56,683 bases of DNA, from contig NZ_CAUDZA010000014.1 in NCBI RefSeq assembly GCF_958453765.1, forward strand, positions 1 through 56,683, written 5' to 3'. Positions 1 to 9,126 of the stretch are shown piece by piece. Below the pieces are notes generated by a model, which worked only from the letters and a program-made list of their open reading frames with translations, searched no databases and was not told the origin of the DNA. A program made the position numbers and the translations under genes. Positions within the stretch are counted from its first letter, which is position 1. Every line of letters begins with the position of its first letter. Source of the stretch: Phascolarctobacterium_A succinatutens_B (GTDB taxonomy: Bacteria > Bacillota > Negativicutes > Acidaminococcales > Acidaminococcaceae).

Positions 1-990
1 CAGTGATATTACTTGCGCTGTAACCGCCGCTAGTAATCGTTGCATTACCATAGGTGCGTACTACGTCGTTCAGGCCAACATTCAGCGTTGCCTTTTCTAC
101 TTTAGACTTGCCATTTGCAGTTACTACAAGATTATAGTTCTTACCCAAGCCTGCATTTGTAGTGCTTGCGCTTCCTGTCCACTCATAGTTACCTGCATCG
201 TTCGTTACCTTGCTGCCGCTTACTTCATCAGTTGCGCCGTCGCCAGTAACTGTTACCTTAACATCGCCGGCATTATAGCTGTCGCCGTTTACCAGACCAG
301 TGATATTACTTGCACTGTAGCTACCGCTGGTAATCGCTGCATTACCGTAGGTGCGTACTACATCGTTCAAGCTTACCTGCAAGGTTGCCTGCTTAACCAC
401 GGAAGCACCACCATCAACAACCAGCTTGTAGTTTTGCTTAAGCTTATCGTTCGCTGCAACTACATTAGCATTCCACTTATAAGTATCACCAGCATCATTG
501 GTTACCTTGCTGCCGCTTACGCCATCAACCGCGCCATCGCCGGTAACAGCGCCCATAGTTACATTGCCGACACCATAATTATCGCCGTTGACATTACCAG
601 TCAATCCGTTAACGCCGTATGCTGTACCATTAATCAGCGCTGTATTACCATAGGTGCGCTCAACATCGTTCAGCTTAACATGCATTGTTTCCTGGTCAAC
701 GGTAATGCTGCCTGTAGCGTCATTAACAAGCTCATAGTTGCCCAACTTATTTGCATCGCCGGTAAGCTTTGCATGATCAATTTTCAGGCTGTCAGCATAT
801 GTATCAGCGTCCGCAGTATTGCGCCCGCCCTTATTAGTCGCATAGCTGCTGCCATCCTTCAAATTAACGACGGCACCATCAGCCAGCTTGACATTATCAC
901 CATAAACAATAGCATTTGCCAAATCCTTAATGCTTACCACGCCATTGATATGGTTATTAATAGCATCACTGCTACCGTAGGTCAGATTAG
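1..990 (-). repeat. MBG/YDG-like tandem repeats of about 99-100 residues in TpsA
   Basis: The motif LNDVVRTYGN...ITSG recurs with a period of 297 bp, then 300 bp (starts near 1, 298 and 598). The first two units are nearly identical in DNA; the third is more diverged and a fourth, near 1000, is remote. The RTYG signature resembles MBG-type beta-sandwich repeats that follow FHA domains. The array continues past the window edge. Confidence 0.8.
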
Positions 991-3900
991 CATTAATATT
1001 ATTCAGGTAAACCTTGCGCGCCAAAACATTAGATTTGCCATGAACTGTCGTTGTTGTGCTGCTTACACCATCATTTTGGAATTCATAATTGCCTGTAAGG
1101 CTGCCATCAAGCTTAACGCCTGCCTGCCACTCATAGGTTCCCTTATTATTAGTACGCTTTTCATCCCCAACAGTAATAATACCTGTATCCTTGCTGTTTT
1201 GGATTGTATCCTGCAAATCAGTGATAATCACCTTACCATCCAGCTCTGCCTTCATAGCGCTATTGAAGCTGTCAAGTCCATCAATGCTCAATGCATAATC
1301 ATGGTCTTTCAGCAAACTGCCATACGTTCTGTTAACAGTATTACCGATAACATTCAGCACCTTTTTGGTAACCGTAATATCACTCACGGTAAAGTCATAG
1401 CCCAGGTTGTTGGGGCCTACTTCGCCACCGCTGGCAATCTGTCCGGACCACAGCCAGCTGCTATAATCACCGACGTTCTTCAGAGCTTCGCCCTGCAGCA
1501 GGCTGTTGTTGTTCTTATAAGCCGCAAAAGCATCGTTGGCCGCATCATTTGTTTTAAGCTTGCCGTTTTCAATCCAGCCGTGGATATCAAGATGATTTGT
1601 CGCATCATAAACCCAACCTTTCTGCAGGTCGCCATCTACCGTAACCTTGGTCAGGAACACCTTCAGCAGCGGGTTAGTGCGTTTATCGTAAAGCTTCCAG
1701 GTTGTATCCTTATAATCAAAAGTATAGCTGTCCAGCTTCTTGGCATCCTTGCCGTTTTCTTTCAGCGTTCCGTCTTTCTTGATGATATAGCTGTTTCTGA
1801 CAGTGCCACCATTTACGTTGGTGTTGCCATTTGCTGCATAGCCATAAATATTGCTTACCTGGCCTGCATTGCTGCCTACAATATTTGCCACATTGCTATT
1901 GCCTGCTACCGCAGTAGTGCTATAAGCGTTGCTCAGTTGGCCTCCAGCCGTATTACTGCCAACGATACCGCCGACATTGCTAGCGCCGCTGATTGCACCG
2001 CCATCAGTATAGGTATAATTATAAAGCTTTCTGCCATCAGCATCAGTTGCTCCGGTTTCGGTCTTGGTTACTGTTACTACGCTGTTGAACACCTGGTTCA
2101 GCGTGCCGCTGTTAGTACCGGCGATACCGCCAACGTTGCTGCTTTGTCCTGCATCGACCACACCGGTGTTATAGCCTGCCGTCAGCTTGCCGCTGTTATT
2201 GCCAAGCAGACCGCCGATGTTTTCGCCATCAACTGCTGTAATAGTACCGTTTGTTGCATCGTAGGAGCCTGCCTGAATCGTGCCATTGTTGTAAATCTGG
2301 TATTTGTAATAATTGTTCTTATCATCGCGACCACCGGTGATAACACCATGGTTAATACCAATGATGCCACCGACATTTGCTACACCGCTGACATTACCAT
2401 TTACTCTGTTCATCAGGGAGGAATTGCTGATATTCGCGCCAACGGCATTTACACCGATAATACCGCCGGTGCCGTTTTCCTCCATGGTACCGTCAGCAGA
2501 AGCACTGCCATGCACTTCGCCCTCATTTGTCATGTTGACGTAAGTAATATTCGCACTGTTTTCACCAATGATGCCGCCAGCACCACCAGCTAAAGCAATA
2601 ACGGTACCGGAGTTGACAATACCTACGCTTTGTTCTGAAGTACCGGTAATATCCACTTCATTTTTGCCGATAACACCGCCGACATAGTTATTGCCGATAA
2701 CAAAGCCTTCATTACTGTTGCCCATGCCCAGGAGCTGGCCAACTTTGCCGTCTTCGCTTGTGTTTCTGCCGACAATGCCGCCGACATAGGAAGCCTGCGC
2801 AGCATCCACTCTGGCCCTGTTGGTCGCATTGGTGATGATGCCAATGTTTTCACCGGTAACGCCGCCGAAGAACTGCGCATTAGCTACAATTTCCGTGCTT
2901 CCCTTTAAAGCAGTTCGTGTCGCGTCATCAATCACATACAGGTTGATATTGGAATTGACATTATCAATTGTGCCGCTGTTTTTACCGGCAATGCCGCCGA
3001 CATTTTCCCAGCCGTAGATTTTACCGCTGTTCAGCAAGTTCAGCTGGTCATCCGCGGAAATTACACCCTCGTTAACACCGGCAATACCGCCTACATTCTT
3101 AATACCGGTAATGGTAGCCTGCGGAGAATTTTCCAGATTGTTGAGGTAGGAGCCCGCTGTATTGTAGCCTACCATGCCGCCGACATTGGTGCAGCCGGTA
3201 ATCGCACCGGTATTGCGTCCCTGGTTTGTAGCAGCATGGTCCTGCATACCTACCAGGCCACCAACATTTTGGCTGCCTGCATCACCAATAATCTCTACAG
3301 CATTGGCAATATTTTCCAGCGTTGGCTGTGAAGCGAAAAAGCCATCTGGATCATCCATCACATTGGTGCCGGCAATACCACCTATAGCCTCAGAGCCGTG
3401 GATAATACTTTCATTGTAGACATTGGTAAGCTTGCCGTTGTTCGTGCCAACAATGCCACCAGAAATTTTAGTGCTGCCAGCTTTACCAGTAACACCATGA
3501 GCGGAAACATTATCAATATCAGTATCCATCTCAGGTCCCAAAACACTAAGTTCATGTTTTTCGTTGATACCGACAATACCTCCCAAATTAGATGCATACT
3601 GATCTGCAGACAGACCAGCAGTTGTCACCGCACTGTTGCTTTGAACATTATCAATATAACCGATTTTCGCTTCAAAATTACTCCAGTCAAAAGTACCGCC
3701 ATTAACGCCTGCAATGCCGCCTGCTACAGTATTCGCCCCGGCGATAACTGTACTCTGGTCATCGCTGTTAGTAATACCGCCGTAGTTTTTGCCTACAAGG
3801 CCACCGATATAACCGCTGCTGCCTTTTACGGTATTGCCATAGCCGGAAATGCCGCTGATTTTGCCACCATTATTTTCTGCTGCTACAGCGCCAACACTGT

Positions 3901-6900
3901 CACCAGTATCATTACCGGTGAATACGGAAGAAGCGATGTTGATGTTTTTAACTACCGCGCCACTGCCCAGCTTGCCAAAAATACCGCCTTTAGCCTGCAA
4001 GCCGACAATTGTGTGACCATCACCATCAAACGTGCCTGTAAAAGCTGTAGTGCCACCGCCGATAGTGTTATAGGTGCTCTTGCCTTCTGCATTCACCAGG
4101 CCGCTGGCATCTATATCATTTTTCAGGACATAATTATAGCTTAACGCATCTCTGTCAGTCATATTTTGAGCAACACGCTGCAAGGAGTTCAGCTCCTCGG
4201 CATTGCTTATCCAGGTATAAATAACATTGCGGATTTTATCACCTTTATAATTCTCACCTGCTGATTCCACATACAGGTTTTGCAGTTTATCTGACACTTT
4301 GACGGTAGTATCGTTTTCTTTAAGGTCATTCTTGGCAAAGTTCAGATTTCCCGTAACGCCGCCAAACGTATAATTATCATCCCATAAATCGAAGGTGATT
4401 TTCATGGAGTGCTTATCATCTGTCAGCTCACTGTTATTGCTGCCATAAATGCCGGTTGCTTTTGTCGTATGCGCATCAATAAATTTATGCAGCGCCTTCA
4501 CCTTATCATTACCCGTCAGCTCGCCACCGATATTGGAAAGGTCCAGGGTAATATCGTTTACATAAACAGTGCCCGGTTCGTCAGGTACATCAGCACCGCT
4601 CAGGTTAATGCTGCCTGCGATATCAAGGTCGCTGTCGACAAGGATATCGCCGCTGCTGCTGACAGTCAGGTTACCCTTAGTTACAATCTTGCCTTTTTTA
4701 TAGTTGCCATACAGCAGGTTGGCGCTACCGCTCATGTACGTGCCATCAGCCAGGGTATTTTCCATGGTGCTGATGGTGATATCGCCTGTTTTGGCAGTTG
4801 CAGTATGTAGCTGATAAGCATGTGCCATGCCTTGAGAGGTCATTGCCTTAGTTTTGTCTGACACATTATCCTTATCAGGTTTCTGGGAATCAACATAACC
4901 ATAGTTAATACCAGGAACAATAACATTGGTGCCTTCTTTCTCGTTGCCCATGGTAATCAGCTTGCCATAGACAGTTAAATCGCCGGCGTTGATGGTAATG
5001 CCATGCTGAAGCGATTTTTCCGGATTAAAGCTGGAAAGCGCATTATGATTGCCGGTCGATATAACGCTGCCGCTCAGCTCCATGGAGCTGTTGGTATTTA
5101 ACACAACATCACTGCCGTAAAGCATGCTGTCCATACCAAAGCGCAGTCCACCCTGCAGGTTATCCTTGGCGTTGAGCTCCAGCAAGCCATCGCTGTAAAT
5201 GGTGCCACCAAAAACATGCGTGCTGTTGGTAATTTCTACATTATTCAGCGTCAGGCCAGGAGTATAACGAAGGGTATTATCAGCATTGGGCAAGCCAAAA
5301 ACTGCCAGGGAGCCATTGTTCTTCAGGTCCATATCGCTCCAATTGAAGCTTAAATCCTTTTTGGTGTTGATAATCGTCAGCAGCGGATCATAGGCCGTGC
5401 CATACTGCACATTCGCACCTTTATTATCCTTAATGAACTCCTGCCAGTTGCTTTCCTGGCTGAAGTATTTATGCGAGCCTGACAGGAAGGCGTTCAGCAT
5501 CGGCAGGCTGCCATCGCTCATACGCCAGTTATCATCCGTTGCTTCTGTTATTGTGCCATTCTCCTGTTTGGAAAAGCTAAAGTCCCCCCACTGGGTCTTA
5601 TCTTTCAACTTATCATATTCAATGACATTGGCCTTTTTTAGCAGCTCAAGATTGGCAGGATTTAATGTTAAATCAAGGTAACCATTATCATCCTGCGGAC
5701 GGATGTAATAAACCTTATCGAATGTGACAGAATTTTGATTTGTATTACGGCCGTAGAAACCTAATATATCACCAAGCCTACCGCTATTAACATACAGATT
5801 ACCCATGGTATAGACATTGCTTATCTTCAACTTGTAGTTACTACCAGGTTGAAAACTACTTGGCCACCTATATATAGCTCCCAAAATGCCACCAACTACA
5901 TTAGCACCGCCAGCATCCTTAAAGGAGCGTAAGGAACCAAGGTTATAAGCATTGGCAATACTCATATCATCAATGTCGCCACTGCTTTTATTGCCGCCGT
6001 TCAAGTCTACGCCACCAACAATGCCACCTACCTGGCTATCCGTACTGTTCTTGTTATTTACCGTAATATTACCGGTGTTGAAAACGTTTTTCAGATAACC
6101 ACTGTACCAATAACCGGCAATGCCGCCGACAACGTTTAAGCCATTGTAAATATCACCATTGTTATAGCTTTTTTCAACAATGCCGCTCAAACGGCCGACG
6201 ATGCCACCGACATGGCGTCCAAAAGTCCCGAAGCCGCTGTCGCCAATCGTACCCTTGTTATAAGTATCGTAAATGATAACACGGCCGCTGGCCTGTTCGG
6301 TACTGTCACCCAGGATACCACCCATATTAATCGGCGTCGTACCACTTGCATCAGCACGTGTTGTATGAATATCGCCTACGTTATAGGAGGCAGCAATACT
6401 GCCATTGTAGGCAAAGCCGCCAATACCGCCAATATTGGTATAACCCTTAACATTACCTGTATTATAGCTGCTGGAAACTACTGCGTTGGCATGGGCACTA
6501 CTACTGGCAGCACTGGTATCATTTTTGATAATATCAAGTTGTTCTTTATCAGTCAGAACTTTACCATTGCTATCCGTTGCCTTCGGCATGTCAATTTTAC
6601 CGACAATGCCGCCTACATTGGCAGCCTGTGCCGTCAGCTTCAACCTATCCTCTGCCGCAGTATGCACATCGCCGCGGTTGCCACCAGCTTCAATACGCAC
6701 CGCCGCACCGTACAGATAGCCTGCTATACCGCCAATATTACCGGTGATATATTTTTCTTTATCTTGGTTGGGGTTGTAATCACTGCGGGTGATTTCGTAA
6801 GTAAAATCGCCATCGCTTTTGATGCCACCGGTAGCCATAATGTCACCGCCGTTGTTAATAGCGTTCAGAATGCGGTAATCATTTTTATATACATCATTGA

Positions 6901-9019
6901 CATCGGTGGAACCAAAATAACCGGCAATACCGCCTACGTTCATCGCACCGCGGATATTGCTTTCTACGTTATTGGCATTGGTGATATAGCTGTCCTCGGC
7001 ACGGCCGACAATACCGCCTACGTTACCTGCTGCATAATGGTCGTAGCCATCAGGATTATCGCCACTATCAGCAGTTTTCTTTACCAACGCGGAGCTTACA
7101 TCCGCTTTGTTGGTTACATCCTTCAGCTTGCTGCCAGCACTGCTGCTGCCAACAATGCCGCCGACATTTGCTGCACGCACATCAGCCTTATGGGTACCGG
7201 TAAGCACACTGTCATTATTCTGCCAATTATCTTTTTGGTAATCTGTATGATAAATATAGCTGTCAGTAGTATAGCCATTGGCCTTGATAATGCCTTCGTT
7301 AGAGGCATTATCAACAGTTGTATTGGAAATACTGCCAACGATACCGCCAACATTATAGCCACCCTCAACAGTATTATAGTTAATCAGCGTATTCTTCGTG
7401 CCACCAACAGTCGCATTTTCTGCTCTACCAATCATGCCGCCGATATTGTTAGAGCCATTATCTATACCGGTAATTTTACCAAGGTTATAGGAGCCCTTGT
7501 ACTGGACACGGTTTTCCTCATCATTGGACAGCTTGCCGCCCTCCATATAGCCAACCAGGCCGCCAACATTGCTAACACCGCTGACATTACCAGTATTAGT
7601 CAGGTTCGACAGCTCACTGCTGCGGCTGTCCGGCTGAACAGAACCAGCAGCATCAGCAAAGCTATAGGTACGCCCTGTATCATCCTTAGCATAACCGATG
7701 ATACCACCGACATTATTTTTACCGCTGACCTTCAGCGTACTGTTGACACCCTTGACTGTGGTGTTCACCGCATGACCGATAAAGGCACCGGTGTTATCGC
7801 CGCCCTGCACGGAAATGCCATCAGTACCGGCAATCAGCGTTACATTGCCCATAATTGCGCCGTCAGTAAAGCCAAACAGGCCAGTGGCATCGCCCTTGCT
7901 GCCATCACTGTTCTTAATGCTCAGGCCAAAGATAGAATTATAAAGACCATCAAACTTGCCCTTGAAGGCATTATTCTCAGTAGTGCCAATAGGAGTCTGG
8001 TCACTGCCCGTCAGGTCAATAGAATAACGCAGGGCATAATGGTCCCCCATTCCCCAACCATCCGCTTTGCCGATTTTTGCCAATTCCTTGCCGTCCTTAA
8101 TCCAACGGTAGGTAAAGAATTCGGCAATTGTCTGGTTCGGTGCATCAGGATTGCCAACATTAGTCGTGCCATGCCAGCTGGTGCTTGTTGTTGTATCCAT
8201 AGTACCGCCATTATCGCTGACATCAGTGAACACCATATATTTGCCCCATTCAGCGGCCTTTTCCGGCGTACTGCTGCCAAGTACAATATCATACTTGCGG
8301 TTATCACCAACACTCTTGTTATCATAAGGCTTGCTGACAATAGTCAAGGCATCAGCCTTAGTGGTATCAAGACCACTGAGGCGGTCCATATCAATAACTA
8401 CACGTTCACCCTCAAAGACCAGCTTATTGGCGTTGATATAACCCAGGCTCATCAGCTCGGCGTCGGTCATTTCCCTGTTCTGCTTCAGCGCGTTGGCGAT
8501 ATCAGTATCTTCTTTCCAAGTGTCGATATTATTTATTTTTTTGTTGGCAATATGCAGGCTGCCGACATTAATTTCCGCACTGTTACCAATCTGCACGCCG
8601 TTAGGGTTTACAAGATAGATATTGCCGCCCTGCTTACCACCGACATAGGAATTCAGCTTGCCGTAAATCTGCGAGCTTTCGCTACCAGTAACATAGTTCA
8701 GCATATTAAAGTTATCGTGGTCACCACGGATAGTTACGGTAGCATTGGCACCAATGGAAAAGCTGTCCCAGGTGACAATGGCATTTTGCGTCATCTGGTG
8801 CAAATTCATCTGGTTGCCCTGCGTCCAGCTGCCGTTAAAACCACCTTCAATATTACCGGCAATTACGTCACCTTGTTTCCCATTACCGGGAAGCATGTTG
8901 TTGGCAACAACGCTGTTGCCTGCGGCGCTGGCAACCCATGGCACTGAAAGCACAGAAAGCATTACAAGACTGGCCAGACGCGTATTTAAACGTTTATTTA
9001 AACTATCCTTTTGTTTCAT
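1..9019 (-). CDS. giant filamentous-hemagglutinin-type TpsA adhesin (3' end outside window)
   Basis: Secreted exoprotein of a two-partner secretion system, presumably exported to the cell surface by the TpsB made just upstream. The ATG at 9019 follows an AGGGAGA ribosome site. The reading frame passed every spot check down to base 2, giving at least 3,006 residues with no C-terminus in view. Residues 1-32 are a signal peptide (Lys/Arg start, hydrophobic core, VASAAG cleavage region). A TPS/hemagglutination domain follows, with the hallmark NPNGV near residue 140. Then come a GLUG-repeat block (about 7800-5850), a beta-helix-like spacer (about 5850-4000), a second GLUG block (about 3950-1850) and MBG/YDG-like repeats to the edge. 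Leu TTA/CTA and Ser TCA codons are scarce, which leaves long antisense open frames. The family assignment is firm; adhesion or biofilm function is inferred from the family. Confidence 0.93.
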   Translation of the reverse strand, partial: MKQKDSLNKRLNTRLASLVMLSVLSVPWVASAAGNSVVANNMLPGNGKQGDVIAGNIEGGFNGSWTQGNQMNLHQMTQNAIVTWDSFSIGANATVTIRGDHDNFNMLNYVTGSESSQIYGKLNSYVGGKQGGNIYLVNPNGVQIGNSAEINVGSLHIANKKINNIDTWKEDTDIANALKQNREMTDAELMSLGYINANKLVFEGERVVIDMDRLSGLDTTKADALTIVSKPYDNKSVGDNRKYDIVLGSSTPEKAAEWGKYMVFTDVSDNGGTMDTTTSTSWHGTTNVGNPDAPNQTIAEFFTYRWIKDGKELAKIGKADGWGMGDHYALRYSIDLTGSDQTPIGTTENNAFKGKFDGLYNSIFGLSIKNSDGSKGDATGLFGFTDGAIMGNVTLIAGTDGISVQGGDNTGAFIGHAVNTTVKGVNSTLKVSGKNNVGGIIGYAKDDTGRTYSFADAAGSVQPDSRSSELSNLTNTGNVSGVSNVGGLVGYMEGGKLSNDEENRVQYKGSYNLGKITGIDNGSNNIGGMIGRAENATVGGTKNTLINYNTVEGGYNVGGIVGSISNTTVDNASNEGIIKANGYTTDSYIYHTDYQKDNWQNNDSVLTGTHKADVRAANVGGIVGSSSAGSKLKDVTNKADVSSALVKKTADSGDNPDGYDHYAAGNVGGIVGRAEDSYITNANNVESNIRGAMNVGGIAGYFGSTDVNDVYKNDYRILNAINNGGDIMATGGIKSDGDFTYEITRSDYNPNQDKEKYITGNIGGIAGYLYGAAVRIEAGGNRGDVHTAAEDRLKLTAQAANVGGIVGKIDMPKATDSNGKVLTDKEQLDIIKNDTSAASSSAHANAVVSSSYNTGNVKGYTNIGGIGGFAYNGSIAASYNVGDIHTTRADASGTTPINMGGILGDSTEQASGRVIIYDTYNKGTIGDSGFGTFGRHVGGIVGRLSGIVEKSYNNGDIYNGLNVVGGIAGYWYSGYLKNVFNTGNITVNNKNSTDSQVGGIVGGVDLNGGNKSSGDIDDMSIANAYNLGSLRSFKDAGGANVVGGILGAIYRWPSSFQPGSNYKLKISNVYTMGNLYVNSGRLGDILGFYGRNTNQNSVTFDKVYYIRPQDDNGYLDLTLNPANLELLKKANVIEYDKLKDKTQWGDFSFSKQENGTITEATDDNWRMSDGSLPMLNAFLSGSHKYFSQESNWQEFIKDNKGANVQYGTAYDPLLTIINTKKDLSFNWSDMDLKNNGSLAVFGLPNADNTLRYTPGLTLNNVEITNSTHVFGGTIYSDGLLELNAKDNLQGGLRFGMDSMLYGSDVVLNTNSSMELSGSVISTGNHNALSSFNPEKSLQHGITINAGDLTVYGKLITMGNEKEGTNVIVPGINYGYVDSQKPDKDNVSDKTKAMTSQGMAHAYQLHTATAKTGDITISTMENTLADGTYMSGSANLLYGNYKKGKIVTKGNLTVSSSGDILVDSDLDIAGSINLSGADVPDEPGTVYVNDITLDLSNIGGELTGNDKVKALHKFIDAHTTKATGIYGSNNSELTDDKHSMKITFDLWDDNYTFGGVTGNLNFAKNDLKENDTTVKVSDKLQNLYVESAGENYKGDKIRNVIYTWISNAEELNSLQRVAQNMTDRDALSYNYVLKNDIDASGLVNAEGKSTYNTIGGGTTAFTGTFDGDGHTIVGLQAKGGIFGKLGSGAVVKNINIASSVFTGNDTGDSVGAVAAENNGGKISGISGYGNTVKGSSGYIGGLVGKNYGGITNSDDQSTVIAGANTVAGGIAGVNGGTFDWSNFEAKIGYIDNVQSNSAVTTAGLSADQYASNLGGIVGINEKHELSVLGPEMDTDIDNVSAHGVTGKAGSTKISGGIVGTNNGKLTNVYNESIIHGSEAIGGIAGTNVMDDPDGFFASQPTLENIANAVEIIGDAGSQNVGGLVGMQDHAATNQGRNTGAITGCTNVGGMVGYNTAGSYLNNLENSPQATITGIKNVGGIAGVNEGVISADDQLNLLNSGKIYGWENVGGIAGKNSGTIDNVNSNINLYVIDDATRTALKGSTEIVANAQFFGGVTGENIGIITNATNRARVDAAQASYVGGIVGRNTSEDGKVGQLLGMGNSNEGFVIGNNYVGGVIGKNEVDITGTSEQSVGIVNSGTVIALAGGAGGIIGENSANITYVNMTNEGEVHGSASADGTMEENGTGGIIGVNAVGANISNSSLMNRVNGNVSGVANVGGIIGINHGVITGGRDDKNNYYKYQIYNNGTIQAGSYDATNGTITAVDGENIGGLLGNNSGKLTAGYNTGVVDAGQSSNVGGIAGTNSGTLNQVFNSVVTVTKTETGATDADGRKLYNYTYTDGGAISGASNVGGIVGSNTAGGQLSNAYSTTAVAGNSNVANIVGSNAGQVSNIYGYAANGNTNVNGGTVRNSYIIKKDGTLKENGKDAKKLDSYTFDYKDTTWKLYDKRTNPLLKVFLTKVTVDGDLQKGWVYDATNHLDIHGWIENGKLKTNDAANDAFAAYKNNNSLLQGEALKNVGDYSSWLWSGQIASGGEVGPNNLGYDFTVSDITVTKKVLNVIGNTVNRTYGSLLKDHDYALSIDGLDSFNSAMKAELDGKVIITDLQDTIQNSKDTGIITVGDEKRTNNKGTYEWQAGVKLDGSLTGNYEFQNDGVSSTTTTVHGKSNVLARKVYLNNINANLTYGSSDAINNHINGVVSIKDLANAIVYGDNVKLADGAVVNLKDGSSYATNKGGRNTADADTYADSLKIDHAKLTGDANKLGNYELVNDATGSITVDQETMHVKLNDVERTYGNTALINGTAYGVNGLTGNVNGDNYGVGNVTMGAVTGDGAVDGVSGSKVTNDAGDTYKWNANVVAANDKLKQNYKLVVDGGASVVKQATLQVSLNDVVRTYGNAAITSGSYSASNITGLVNGDSYNAGDVKVTVTGDGATDEVSGSKVTNDAGNYEWTGSASTTNAGLGKNYNLVVTANGKSKVEKATLNVGLNDVVRTYGNATITSGGYSASNIT
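1850..3950 (-). repeat. second GLUG-type repeat block inside the TpsA adhesin
   Basis: The same NVGGIVGxN...NxG pattern returns after a non-GLUG spacer of roughly 600 residues. The most regular units are near 1850-2400, where IVGSNAGQVSN-like segments alternate. Two separate GLUG blocks in one protein suggest internal duplication. Boundaries are approximate. Confidence 0.75.
5850..7800 (-). repeat. first GLUG-type repeat block inside the TpsA adhesin
   Basis: The protein read on the minus strand repeats NVGGIVG or NIGGIAG followed by 12-40 variable residues and an NxGxI/NxGxV motif. At least ten units are present. They are irregular in length and diverged at DNA level. The pattern matches the GLUG motif found in large bacterial surface proteins. 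Boundaries are approximate. Confidence 0.8.
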
Positions 9020-9126
9020 TTTTTCTCCCTTCATTTAAGCTGCATATTCAATTATCAATTTATTTTATGAGCTTGCTTGTCCGCACCTTCTCCCTTAAGA
9101 CGCAGAAAAGCACCAGACAAGATCAC

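Noticed and set aside
434..2593. 719-codon plus-strand open frame (and a 911-codon one at 6212-8947)
   Set aside because: Both lie in exact antisense register to the tpsA adhesin and exist because that gene avoids TTA, CTA and TCA codons. Their translations are low-complexity Ile/Ala/Asn runs with no domain.
1..7800. Tandem repeats as a CRISPR array
   Set aside because: The repeats are in frame, protein-coding, variable in length and diverged; there is no short constant repeat with unique spacers.
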